The notes under the pieces were generated by a model. The model ran no database searches and was not told where the DNA came from. It saw only the letters and a program-made list of their open reading frames with translations. The position numbers were made by a program, and so were the translations under genes. From Natrinema ejinorense (GTDB lineage: Archaea; Halobacteriota; Halobacteria; Halobacteriales; Natrialbaceae), in contig NZ_NXNI01000001.1 of the NCBI RefSeq assembly GCF_002494345.1, positions 2,790,001-2,854,000 on the forward strand: 64,000 nucleotides of DNA. The letters are read 5' to 3'. Positions 35,661 to 44,724 of the stretch are shown here, in pieces (position 1 is the first letter of the stretch; every line of letters begins with the position of its first letter).

Positions 35661-38567
35661 ATGAGTACCGACACAGAACACGTCGAGGACGGGACCGAAA
35701 CCTCCATCCTCGAGACGTGGCGGGAATGGTATCATCTCCCCGTTCTCGGGGTCGTGATGCTGTTTATGGTCTGGTTGCGAACCCAGGCGTACGGGCGGTT
35801 CATTACCGACGACGGCACGCCCGCGCTGGCTGGGATCGACTCGTGGTATCAGTGGCGAACGATCAGCTGGACGGCCGAAAACTATCCACAGACGGTTCCG
35901 TACGAGGTCTGGACGGGGTTCCCAACCGGAAACTACGTGGGGCAGTTCGGGACGTTGTTCGACCAGCTCATCGTCACCGCGGCGATGATCGTCGGGCTCG
36001 GCGATCCGTCCACCGAAACGCTGTACGCCGTTTCCCTGCTCGCGATTCCGGTGATGGCCGCACTCGTGGCGATCCCGGTCTTTTATGCCGGTCGCCGGCT
36101 CGGCGGGACGATCGGCGGCATCGTCGCCGTCCTCGTCCTCGCGCTCGCGAAGGGACAGTTCCTCGCCCGCTCGACGGTCGGACAGCTCGACCACCACGTC
36201 GGTGAGGTCCTGTTCATGGCGATCGCCGTCCTCGCGATGATGGTCGCGCTCACCGTGGCGGAACGCGAAAAGCCGATCTACGAACTGGTCGTCGACGGGG
36301 ACTGGGACGCGCTCCGGACTCCCGCCCTCTACAGCGGGCTCGCCGGCCTCGCGCTCACGCTGTACATCTGGGTCTGGCCGTCCGCGGTCTTGCTGATCGG
36401 TATCTTCGGCGTCTTCTTCACCGTACAGCTCTGTCTCGATTACCTCCGCGGGATCTCGCCGGATCACGTCGCCTTCGTCGGCGCGGTGAGTCTCGGCGTG
36501 ACCGCCGTCCTGACCGCACTGTTGATAGAGCGACCCGGTAGTATGAGTTCGACGAGCTTCGGCTTCCTCCAGCCGCTGACGGCCCTTCTCGTCGCCGCTG
36601 GCTGTGTCTTCATGGCCTGGCTGGCTCGCCAGTGGAACGACCGCGGCCTCGAGCGCGCGTACTATCCCGTCGCCGTCGGCGGACTCATCGGCGCAACGTT
36701 GCTGGTGATGTGGCTCGTCCTTCCGGGACTGTTCGACACCCTCATCGGGAACGCGACCCGTCGCATGCTCCCGTTCGGTGGCGCGACGACTGACCTCACG
36801 ATTCAGGAAGCACAGCCGCCCGAGGACTTCTTCGGGAGCGTCTTCCGGGAGTTCGGCAGCGCGTTCTATACGATGCTCGCCGGCCTCGCATTCCTCGCGA
36901 TTCGGCCGCTGTTCGACCGGAAATTCCGTGCCGAGCACACCCTGATCATCGTCTGGTCGCTGTTCTTGATTAGCATGTCGGCGACACAGGTTCGCTTCTC
37001 GTACTACCTCCTGCTCGCCGTCGCAATCGTCAACGCCGCGTTCGTCGCGGAACTCGTCAGGCTCTTCGATCTGGATCTCGCCGGGAGCCTCGAGTCGCTC
37101 CGGCAGGTCGAAACCTATCAGGTCATCGTCGTCGTCTTAGTCGTGCTCCTCCTGTTCGCGCCGTTGTTGCCACCGCTGGCCACGGCGACTGCATGGAGCA
37201 CTGCCGAGAACACCGAACCGCATGGAAGCGCCACGACCTGGGAGGAATCCAATCACTGGCTCGCGGAGAACACCCCTGCGCCGGGCAACTACGGCGAGCC
37301 GAACAACGCCGACCAACTCGACTACTACGGCGCGTATAGCCCTGGGGACGGTGATTACGAGTATCCGGACGGGTCCTACGGCGTGATGTCGTGGTGGGAC
37401 TACGGCCACCTGATAACCACGCAGGGCGAACGGATTCCCCACTCGAACCCGTTCCAGCAGAACGCGCGATCGTCGTCGGCGTACTTGACTGCGGGCTCCG
37501 AGGAACGAGCGGAACTGATCCTCGATGGGATCGCCGCTGGCGGCTCCGTCACCGACAAATCCAACGCGGAACTCGAGAGCCTCGTCGACGGTAACGAGAC
37601 CGACGAGGAGATCCGCTACGTGATGATCGACGACCAGATGGTCGGCGGAAAGTTCAGTGCGATTACTCGATGGACCGGCCCCGATTACAGGTCGTACGTC
37701 GGAACCGAACAGTACCAGGTCGGCAACAACACGAGGGAGTTGCCGAGCATGAACAGCAACTACGACAATACGACGATGGCGTCGCTGTATCTCGATGACG
37801 CCACGGGGATGGAACAGTACCGACTCGTCCACGAGAGCGACGAGTACGCGATCGTCGGGAGTATGATGGTACGTGGGACCCCGTACCCGCGGAATTCGTT
37901 GCAACTCACGAGTTCGGGATGGAACAATCAAACGCAACGGATCAACAGCCAGCTCGCGACAGCCCGCAGTAACGATGCAGTCACGCAGCTGTCCGGTATC
38001 CAGCTGTGGGACGCTCACGTTACGTCGTCGGTGAAGACCTTCGAGCGCGTCGAGGGAGCGACGATTACCGGGAGCATCGACGACACGAGCGGCATCGACG
38101 CCGCCAACGCGACGGTCGGGACCTCGGTCGAACTCGAGACCGACACCGGCCGAACGTTCACGTACGCACAGCAGACGGAACTCGCCGAGGACGGTAGCTT
38201 CGAGATGACCGTTCCGTACGCGACCGACGACGAGCTCGGCGTCGACGACGGCCACACCAACAGTAGCGTCGAAGCGGTCGGCAACTACAGCATCGGTACC
38301 GTGATTCCAAGCGGGGACGGCGTCGTCCGGTATACCGGCGAGACGACGGTCTCCGAAACCGCCGTGGTCAACGGTGAAACGGTCGACGTCACCCTCGAGG
38401 AACTCGAGACGCAGGAGCCAACGGAAGGCAACGAAACGACCGGCAGCGAAACCAGCGGAACCGACGGGACCACGGAGTCGAGCGACACCGAGTCGACGAC
38501 CGACGGTGCGACTACCAACGAAACGGCTGAATCGATCACACCCGTTGCAGTCGAACCAGCACACTAA
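35661..38567 (+). CDS. aglB: Oligosaccharyltransferase AglB (STT3 family)
   Basis: 968 aa. Transfers the lipid-linked glycan to Asn of S-layer and other surface proteins. About 13 membrane helices fill residues 30-515, with the first external loop DGTPALAGIDSWYQWRT carrying the metal Asp. The WWDYG catalytic motif is at 578-582 in the extracellular domain. A Thr/Ser/Gly/Glu-rich tail (about 905-968) is unusual and contains many N-x-S/T sites itself. Promoter: GTATATAAC at about 35617 and CTTATTC at 35630; the ATG at 35661 was chosen over one eight codons upstream. DUF368 follows on the same strand. Confidence 0.96.
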   Translation: MSTDTEHVEDGTETSILETWREWYHLPVLGVVMLFMVWLRTQAYGRFITDDGTPALAGIDSWYQWRTISWTAENYPQTVPYEVWTGFPTGNYVGQFGTLFDQLIVTAAMIVGLGDPSTETLYAVSLLAIPVMAALVAIPVFYAGRRLGGTIGGIVAVLVLALAKGQFLARSTVGQLDHHVGEVLFMAIAVLAMMVALTVAEREKPIYELVVDGDWDALRTPALYSGLAGLALTLYIWVWPSAVLLIGIFGVFFTVQLCLDYLRGISPDHVAFVGAVSLGVTAVLTALLIERPGSMSSTSFGFLQPLTALLVAAGCVFMAWLARQWNDRGLERAYYPVAVGGLIGATLLVMWLVLPGLFDTLIGNATRRMLPFGGATTDLTIQEAQPPEDFFGSVFREFGSAFYTMLAGLAFLAIRPLFDRKFRAEHTLIIVWSLFLISMSATQVRFSYYLLLAVAIVNAAFVAELVRLFDLDLAGSLESLRQVETYQVIVVVLVVLLLFAPLLPPLATATAWSTAENTEPHGSATTWEESNHWLAENTPAPGNYGEPNNADQLDYYGAYSPGDGDYEYPDGSYGVMSWWDYGHLITTQGERIPHSNPFQQNARSSSAYLTAGSEERAELILDGIAAGGSVTDKSNAELESLVDGNETDEEIRYVMIDDQMVGGKFSAITRWTGPDYRSYVGTEQYQVGNNTRELPSMNSNYDNTTMASLYLDDATGMEQYRLVHESDEYAIVGSMMVRGTPYPRNSLQLTSSGWNNQTQRINSQLATARSNDAVTQLSGIQLWDAHVTSSVKTFERVEGATITGSIDDTSGIDAANATVGTSVELETDTGRTFTYAQQTELAEDGSFEMTVPYATDDELGVDDGHTNSSVEAVGNYSIGTVIPSGDGVVRYTGETTVSETAVVNGETVDVTLEELETQEPTEGNETTGSETSGTDGTTESSDTESTTDGATTNETAESITPVAVEPAH

Positions 38568-38659
38568 CTACGTCGGATCGGCCCGTCGCCCCTCGAGTCC
38601 CGGTTCGGTCGACGCGTGAAGTGAGAAGCCTTTTGCTGCGGAACGAATACCCTCGAGCA

Positions 38660-39601
38660 ATGCGGAAGTTTCTCACGGTGTATTGCAAGGGATTCGCGAT
38701 GGGATCGGCCGACGTCGTCCCGGGGGTCTCGGGAGCGACGATCGCACTGATCGTGGGCATCTACGATCGGCTGATTCGGGCGATTACGGCGATCGACCCC
38801 CGTGCGTTCCGACCAGCGATGCGCGTCCACGAGCCGACAGGGCGAACGGCGCTGCGGACGGAACTCGAGCGGATCGACGCGGCGTTTCTGGTGGCGCTTG
38901 GACTGGGGATCGGGACGGCCATCGTCGCCTTTTCGGAGCTGATGCATACCGCGGTGACCGAGTACCCGGTTCCGACCTACGGCTTCTTTTCGGGATTGAT
39001 CGGCGCGTCGGCGATCGTGTTGTACGGTGAGATCGAGCAGTGGACGCGCCGCCGTGTCGTCGTCTCGGCCGCGGGGGTCGTCGTCGCCGCCGGTGTGACG
39101 GGGCTTACCCAGACCACCGCCTCGCACGGGCCGGCAATGATCGTGTTGGCGGGAGGGGTTGCGATCTGTGCGATGCTTCTACCGGGGGTTTCGGGCGCGT
39201 TCTTCCTGTTGATACTCGGTCAGTACGAGTACATGACGGGAGTGCCGAGTGCGTTCATCGATGCGCTGATCGGGGTGTTCGACGGCAACGGGCTCGCGCC
39301 CGTCGTCGAGACTGGAACGGTCATCGCGCTCTTCGGGCTCGGTGTGTTCGTCGGACTGTTCACGATGGCACACGCCGTTCGGCGCGCCCTCGCGGCGTAC
39401 CGGGCCGCGACGCTCGCCTTCCTGGTGAGTTTGATGGTGGGTGCGTTGCGGCTCCCGGTCACGGAGGTCATGACGAACCTCGGGATGGGACCGCTGGAAC
39501 GGCCTCTGGTCGCCGTTGCCGCGGCCGTCGTCGGTGCCGGTGCCGTGTTGTTGGTCGATCACACCACCGCCGGCCTCGAGTACGAACCGAGCGACGCGTA
39601 G
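38660..39601 (+). CDS. DUF368 membrane protein, putative polyprenyl-phosphate transporter
   Basis: 313 aa, eight to nine hydrophobic helices. The family motif GSADVVPGVSGATIALIVGIYDRLI is at the N-terminus and a second related repeat LLPGVSGAFFLLILGQYEYM in the middle, as expected for the inverted-repeat fold. Bacterial DUF368 proteins (PopT) return undecaprenyl phosphate to the inner membrane face. The position 92 bases after aglB suggests recycling of dolichyl phosphate released by N-glycosylation. The archaeal role is inferred. Confidence 0.88.
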   Translation: MRKFLTVYCKGFAMGSADVVPGVSGATIALIVGIYDRLIRAITAIDPRAFRPAMRVHEPTGRTALRTELERIDAAFLVALGLGIGTAIVAFSELMHTAVTEYPVPTYGFFSGLIGASAIVLYGEIEQWTRRRVVVSAAGVVVAAGVTGLTQTTASHGPAMIVLAGGVAICAMLLPGVSGAFFLLILGQYEYMTGVPSAFIDALIGVFDGNGLAPVVETGTVIALFGLGVFVGLFTMAHAVRRALAAYRAATLAFLVSLMVGALRLPVTEVMTNLGMGPLERPLVAVAAAVVGAGAVLLVDHTTAGLEYEPSDA

Positions 39602-39719
39602 CGGCAACCGGTATCCGGTCGAATCCGTCACTCGAGTCCGATTGCAGTTCTATCACGATAATTCCTCTCCGGAAGTATAAGATAAATTTATTTCCATCGG
39701 CGACAACCAATGGAATGTA

Positions 39720-39854
39720 ATGTCCGCGAAAGACAGCATGAAGGATTACCTCGCACAGCACCCACGAATGATCGGCGCCCTGTTCACCCTGTTCGTCCTG
39801 CTCAGTCAGGCCGGCTCGGTGGCAGCAGGAAGCACGTCCCAGATCGGACCGTAA
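39720..39854 (+). CDS. 44-aa hydrophobic small protein (DUF7503-like)
   Basis: Begins MSAKDSMKDYLAQHPRMIGA, then a hydrophobic stretch LFTLFVLLSQAGSVAA and a short tail QIGP. Haloarchaeal genomes carry several such peptides with the same DYLAQHPRM and LLSQAG pieces, listed as I recall under DUF7503. A TATA-like ATAAATTTATT lies about 30 bases before the ATG in a very AT-rich spot. One membrane helix or an export signal (AGSVAAG) is possible. Function unknown. Confidence 0.75.
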   Translation: MSAKDSMKDYLAQHPRMIGALFTLFVLLSQAGSVAAGSTSQIGP

Positions 39855-39939
39855 CGCGGCGACGAAAATTCAATCAGTTTTGTTCGAAGCGGCGACGAGA
39901 CGTACCACGATAGCACGACCGGTCAGCAGCGACTCTCGC

Positions 39940-42012
39940 TTACTCGAGTAATCGCGTTCCGATCCCGTCGTTCCACCGGAGCGTTCCATCGGACAACACC
40001 GGCAGTTCGGTCCACGTGAAGTACTCACGAAGCGGTCCCTTTTTCGTTCGCGAAACCGGCGTTTGGCCCGGTGTCAGATGACGGTCCGAGACGGAATCGA
40101 GGGTCGAAGCGGTCGCCGTCCCTAATTTGAACTCCTTGGTCGAGTACGACTGGACTGCGAAGTCGAACTGATCTTCGCCACGCGGCTCGAACTCCACGAG
40201 CATCGGCGCACCGCCGTCGGATTGGGCGATATCCGCCGATCCGTCCCCAACGATGAGATACTGATCGCCGAGGCCCGCGTTCGTCCGTGCGATCTCGAGC
40301 GCGCCTCGAAGCGGGAAGCCGCGGTTGAGCAGTCGAGCCATCGTTTCGCCGGCCTCGACGGCGTTTTCGTTGATGACGTCGGCATACGTGCTGACGCCAC
40401 CGAACGCCCCCTGACGGGTGAGCGCGAGGCCCTGTTCGTAGGAGCGACAGGCGTTCAAGAAGAAGACGCCGAGGTCGACCGATTCGAGGGTGCGGACGTC
40501 GAGGTCGCCGTCGGAACAGCGGAGGCCGTCCTCGACCGCGTGGCCGATGTAGTGAAAGAAGTCGTAGCCGCCGTCGGCCAGCAGTTCGGCGAGCCGATCC
40601 GAATCGATCCCGAACTCCGAGTGGATCTCGAAGGGGAGGTCCGACCGGTTGCCGTAGGTTCCGTCGAGGAGGTCGTGTTCGTCGATCATGCGGGCGTCGT
40701 TACAGACGAGCAGGATTTCGATCGATTCGCTCCGTTCGTCGTGATCGAGTTGATTACGGTAGGCCTCGATGGTCGCCTTCGACGCCTGCTGTGGGATGCC
40801 GTCGCCGAACCAGGCGTGTTCGACGGACTCGTCGGTCACCGACGGAACGACGAATTTCCCGTTCTCCGCGACCGGTGACGGAGACCGGTACGTCGTCGCG
40901 GAGCGAACGAGCCCCGAACTCGGGTCCGGCTGTGGAACCGACTCCGACGTTCGACCGCGGGGTTCGCGAACGATCCCGAGTTCGTTGACGACGAACGGCA
41001 ACAGCGTGGCGCTTTCGGGGTCGGACGGAACGTGTGCGGTCAGGGGCCACCGCGGGACGTGCGGTTCGATCAGCTCGAACGGAACGTCGAGGTACCGCTC
41101 CAGCCGGTGTGGGAGCGACAGGTCGTACGTGTCCGCGAGGTCGAAGGGCAGGTCGTCTTCGAGCGCCGATCGCTCGAGGAGGTCGTACTGGAAGACGCCT
41201 TCGGTGCGAGTCAGACAGTCGAGGAAGAAAAACCGTTTCAGAAGGGCGGCGATCTCGTCCTCGAGCGGGCGTCCAGTCGCCAGCGAGTAGTCGAACCGCG
41301 GCGTCTCGAGCATCGGTTCCGTGCCCGGCTGAATCGTGGCACCCAAGAAAAACGCGAGCGGGGCGGCCTGATACAGCGACGCGTAATCGGGCGGAACGGT
41401 GAGCGTACTGTTGCCCGTCGGTTCGTCGATGGAGTCGGGGATGTCGAGGCGGTCGCCGAGTTCGATCAGCGGCGGATGGCCGCGCAGGGTCGGCCACGTC
41501 CGTTCCGGCGAGGTCGTCTGCAAGGCGGAGGGAAGCGCGGAGACGGCGTGCATCATCGATTCGATGTCCGGCGGCGTCGTGATCGTTCCGACCGGCAGGT
41601 CGTGTGGAGATCGAGCGCCGAGTTCGATCGACGTCGTTCGGTCGGTCGTTATCGTAATCGAGGTGACCCCGATGTCGATCGTTCCGGGTGCGTCGATTCG
41701 ACAGTAGAGTTTGATCGGGCCGCTCAGGCCGACGAACTGAGTTCGATTTTCGAGTCGAGCCGTCTCGCTGGCGTCGAACCTCGCCTCCGTTCGGCCGGTC
41801 TCGTCGTGAACCGTGACGGAGTACAGCTGCGTGACGGTGATCGAGTCGGTCTCGAGTCGACAGGTCGAATCCACCGGAAACCCGAACTCGTCCGGCTCCC
41901 TGGCGTCGTACGAGACGGTCCCCGCGGTTTCGATCTGCAAGCGACGGTGTTCGATCGAGTCGTATATTTCGAGCCCCGCCCCGTCTGCCATCTCTGTAAA
42001 CTCGATCGTCAT
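39940..42012 (-). CDS. CHAT-domain (caspase-like) protein with N-terminal beta-rich region
   Basis: 690 aa. The C-terminal third has the CHAT peptidase pattern: YDFFHYIGHAVEDG with His491, VFFLNACRSYEQG with Cys522, then GAFGGVSTYADVINENAVEAGETMARLLNRGFPLRGALEIART. His and Cys form the expected catalytic dyad. The first 150 residues look like beta-sandwich repeats and the middle is an adaptor-like region. CHAT proteins act in signalling or defence and are usually fed by an ATPase or sensor; the neighbour upstream is an AAA/Orc1-like protein. A TATA-like TATTTTG lies about 35 bases before the ATG, with a CGGTTA direct repeat between. No signal peptide. Confidence 0.8.
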   Translation of the reverse strand: MTIEFTEMADGAGLEIYDSIEHRRLQIETAGTVSYDAREPDEFGFPVDSTCRLETDSITVTQLYSVTVHDETGRTEARFDASETARLENRTQFVGLSGPIKLYCRIDAPGTIDIGVTSITITTDRTTSIELGARSPHDLPVGTITTPPDIESMMHAVSALPSALQTTSPERTWPTLRGHPPLIELGDRLDIPDSIDEPTGNSTLTVPPDYASLYQAAPLAFFLGATIQPGTEPMLETPRFDYSLATGRPLEDEIAALLKRFFFLDCLTRTEGVFQYDLLERSALEDDLPFDLADTYDLSLPHRLERYLDVPFELIEPHVPRWPLTAHVPSDPESATLLPFVVNELGIVREPRGRTSESVPQPDPSSGLVRSATTYRSPSPVAENGKFVVPSVTDESVEHAWFGDGIPQQASKATIEAYRNQLDHDERSESIEILLVCNDARMIDEHDLLDGTYGNRSDLPFEIHSEFGIDSDRLAELLADGGYDFFHYIGHAVEDGLRCSDGDLDVRTLESVDLGVFFLNACRSYEQGLALTRQGAFGGVSTYADVINENAVEAGETMARLLNRGFPLRGALEIARTNAGLGDQYLIVGDGSADIAQSDGGAPMLVEFEPRGEDQFDFAVQSYSTKEFKLGTATASTLDSVSDRHLTPGQTPVSRTKKGPLREYFTWTELPVLSDGTLRWNDGIGTRLLE

Positions 42013-42077
42013 ACCCGGTTACACTACGGTTAGCCGGGACCGACAAAATAGATTGCCCATCCACGAACGGCAGTCGA

Positions 42078-43244
42078 TCAGAGCGACTGCGTTCCGGGCG
42101 AACTCAACAACCGGAACGCGATCGTCGGGAACCGCGGCTCGACTGTACTGGGCCGTCGGCCGCTGCCGGTGTCGCCCGTCGGTACCGGGACCCGCTCGAC
42201 GATGCCCCGATCCGCGAGTTCGTACAGGAACCGTTTGACCGTGCCGGCGGTCAGCGACGATCGGTCGGCGATCGACGCTGCGATGTCACGGATCGGGAGA
42301 TCCGTCACCCCGATCTCGATGAGCGCCAGGAGGACCCGCTGGCGGGTCGCCGAGAGTGCGAGCGGACGGCCGACGTGGACGCCGTCGTCGGGCACGTCGT
42401 TTCGTGCTCGCTCGAGGTGACGGTGTTCGATCCGCTCCGTGTCGTCCTCGCTGGCGAGGACGGCAGCGCCGAACAGGGCCGCGAGGGCGTCGTGTGCGTT
42501 CCCGTCCGCCCACGTGGCGAGCCCGCGAACGGCGTCGTGATCGAGCGCCCCCGCGGCAAGCCCCGTCGAGGCGCGTTCGGTCACGACGTCGACGAGTTCG
42601 TGATCGCGGTAGGCAGGGACGGTGACGGTCGGTCCCCGATGGTCGTCGGGTTCGCGTTGTCCGACTGCGACGGTCGCGACGGAGTCCTCGACCGGGGCCA
42701 GCAACTCGTGGACCCGATCAGTGCCGAGGGTTTCGGGCTCGTCGTGGTGATCGATCGCGACGATCGCGTGGTGATCGACGCGGGCGAGCCGATCGGACAG
42801 GCGATCGAGCAGTTCGTCGGTTCCGACACCGCTCTCGGGGACGTGGTCGTTCGAGAGCGCCGCCAACACGGCTCGATAGAACGCGAACGGACTCTCGACC
42901 TGGCGGCCGTCGACGGCGACGAACCACGTCGCGGATCCGGTGTCGCCACCTCGCGTCGTCGTCGCGATCGCGCGATTCGAACCGCTGAACTGTACGTTCA
43001 ACGCGTCGAACAGCGCAGTCACCACGGCCGAGGTCCCCGACCCAGGCGGGCCGACCACCGCGACCGGCGGCGGTAACTCGCCCTCGAAAATCGGCTCGAG
43101 CGCATCGAGCAATTGCTCCAGGACGGGACCGCGACCGACCGGTTCGGGGCGGTGGACGGCGGGACTGAGCTGGTCGCGGTCGACGACGACCTGCCGGCCC
43201 TGCCGTGCCGATCGTCGGCGTGCGATTCGCTCCTGTAAGTCCAT
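42078..43244 (-). CDS. AAA/Orc1-Cdc6-like protein with winged-helix C-terminus and Lys-less P-loop
   Basis: 388 aa. Residues 65-72 read GPPGSGTS: the Walker A Lys is replaced by Thr, so ATP binding or hydrolysis is doubtful. The Walker B-like strand is HAIVAIDHHDEP. The lid region has ERASTGLAAGALDHDAVRGL. The C-terminal 90 residues (LSATRQRVLLALIEIGVTDLPI to FLYELADRGIVERV) form a winged helix as in Orc1/Cdc6. The ATG shares a base with the glpC stop (TAATG), so it is read with the glp operon. It precedes the CHAT gene by 65 bases. A nucleotide-sensing or DNA-binding regulator of CHAT is an inference. Confidence 0.75.
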   Translation of the reverse strand: MDLQERIARRRSARQGRQVVVDRDQLSPAVHRPEPVGRGPVLEQLLDALEPIFEGELPPPVAVVGPPGSGTSAVVTALFDALNVQFSGSNRAIATTTRGGDTGSATWFVAVDGRQVESPFAFYRAVLAALSNDHVPESGVGTDELLDRLSDRLARVDHHAIVAIDHHDEPETLGTDRVHELLAPVEDSVATVAVGQREPDDHRGPTVTVPAYRDHELVDVVTERASTGLAAGALDHDAVRGLATWADGNAHDALAALFGAAVLASEDDTERIEHRHLERARNDVPDDGVHVGRPLALSATRQRVLLALIEIGVTDLPIRDIAASIADRSSLTAGTVKRFLYELADRGIVERVPVPTGDTGSGRRPSTVEPRFPTIAFRLLSSPGTQSL

Positions 43245-44572
43245 TACTGGGGAGCCGTCTCCGTCCCGACGAGGGCCGCCTCGAGCACCTCGAGGGTGTG
43301 GGTGATTTCGTAGCCCGTTCCGTGTTCCATCTGCATCGAGCAGGTTGGACACTCCGTAAGTCCGGTTTTCGCCTCTGACGCTTCCATGTGGTCGAACATT
43401 TCCGACCCGATTTCCATGGAGGTTTCGTAATTCTCCGCCTTCCAACCGTACGTGCCGGAAATGCCAGAACAGGAGTCACCGACGTCGTGGGCGTCGACGC
43501 CGTCGATGGCGGCCAGTAGTTCCGTCGTCTGGCCGTCGAGTCCCTGATTTCGGGCGTGACACGGCGCGTGGTAGGCGAAGTCGTCGAACTCGTCCCCGAC
43601 CGAGGCCCCTGCGAGCTCGCCCTCGAGATCCTCGTGGACGCGCAGGTACTCGACGGCGTCCCAGGTGTTCGCCGCGACGTCTTCGGTCCCGTCGAAGTCG
43701 AACAGTTCGGGGTACTCCTGGCGAAGCGACATCGAACACGAACTACAGGAGGCGACGATGTCCGCGCCGTCCTCGATGGCTGCGGCGAGCTCTCGGACGT
43801 TCGTCTCCGCCGACCGGCGCGCGTCCTCGAGCATGCCGTTGGCGAACATCGGCGTCCCCGAACAGTGCTGATCGGGGACCATGATCTCGTAGCCGAAGTG
43901 TTCGTAGACGTGAACGAGCGCTTTCGCCACCTCGGGGGTGTTGTAGTTCGAGTAACAGCCGTGGAAGTAGGCGATCCGCTTGTCCTCGCTCTGGACCTGT
44001 GCGCCACCGCGTGCGGCCCACCACTCCCGGAACGTCTCCGTCGCAAACTCCGGGAACTCCCGCTCGCCCGTGATCCCGAGCACTTTTTCGCCCAGCCACT
44101 GCGTCGCGGAGAGGCCCATCACGAAGTTCGTCGTCCGCGGGAACATCGATCCCAGCGGCGCGAGTCGACGGTAGTTCGCGAGGATCCGGTTGCGGACGTA
44201 CTCCCGCGAGAACTTGTTCATCTGTTCCTCGACGTACTCCCCTCGAGCGGTGTTGTGCATCTGTGAGAGGGGCACGTCGGAGGGACAGGCGCTGTCACAG
44301 CGCATGCAGTTGGAGCATTTCATCACCGAGTCGTCGATGTCCTGGTCGTCCTGGCGTTTGAGCCGCCACTGCTCGGGTCCCTGGAACTTCGGGCCAGGGA
44401 ACTCGTCGTCGACCTCGGCGACTGGACAGTTGGTGTCGCAGGTCGAACACTTGTAGCAGTCGTCCGCACCCGGCCGGAGGTCCATCTCTTCGGCCTCCGG
44501 AAAGACCTGAATCGGCTCGAACTCGTCGTCGCCCGGTACGCCATCGTCGGTCGGCTGTTCTGCATCACTCAT
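43244..44572 (-). CDS. glpC: Anaerobic-type glycerol-3-phosphate dehydrogenase subunit C
   Basis: 442 aa membrane-associated iron-sulfur subunit that passes electrons from GlpAB to the quinone pool. Two CxxCxxC...C ferredoxin motifs are visible: CYKCSTCDTNCPV and CSNCMRCDSACPSDV. Two Cys-rich CCG-type domains follow, with HGCYSNYNTPEVAK and ASCSSCSMSLRQEYPE. It is the third gene of the glpABC operon, after a 148-base interval that may hold a small ORF. Confidence 0.94.
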   Translation of the reverse strand: MSDAEQPTDDGVPGDDEFEPIQVFPEAEEMDLRPGADDCYKCSTCDTNCPVAEVDDEFPGPKFQGPEQWRLKRQDDQDIDDSVMKCSNCMRCDSACPSDVPLSQMHNTARGEYVEEQMNKFSREYVRNRILANYRRLAPLGSMFPRTTNFVMGLSATQWLGEKVLGITGEREFPEFATETFREWWAARGGAQVQSEDKRIAYFHGCYSNYNTPEVAKALVHVYEHFGYEIMVPDQHCSGTPMFANGMLEDARRSAETNVRELAAAIEDGADIVASCSSCSMSLRQEYPELFDFDGTEDVAANTWDAVEYLRVHEDLEGELAGASVGDEFDDFAYHAPCHARNQGLDGQTTELLAAIDGVDAHDVGDSCSGISGTYGWKAENYETSMEIGSEMFDHMEASEAKTGLTECPTCSMQMEHGTGYEITHTLEVLEAALVGTETAPQ

Positions 44573-44724
44573 CGAATCACCGTTGTGGGTCGGTCGCTGT
44601 CGATCGCATCGTGGGGTCGTCGCGGGTCACTCGTGTGGGGTCGCTGCTGTTCGCTCGCGTGCGGAACCTCGAGTCCGAGACGCGAGTCGCGTCTGCGGTC
44701 CGCGTCCCGTCGCTCGGCCGTCAT
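44569..44724 (-). CDS. Possible 51-aa ORF coupled between glpB and glpC
   Basis: Begins MTAERRDADRRRDSRLG and ends RPTTVIR. The ATG overlaps the glpB stop and its stop overlaps the glpC ATG, both as ATGA, so it exactly bridges the 148-base interval. The product is Arg-rich, unlike acidic neighbours, which argues against it. It may be a translated spacer that keeps ribosomes moving rather than a functional protein. Confidence 0.3.
   Translation of the reverse strand: MTAERRDADRRRDSRLGLEVPHASEQQRPHTSDPRRPHDAIDSDRPTTVIR

Noticed and set aside
42005-42040. CCCGG...CCGGG inverted repeat over the CHAT start codon as an operator
   Set aside because: Five-base arms with a 15-base spacer are expected by chance in GC-rich DNA.
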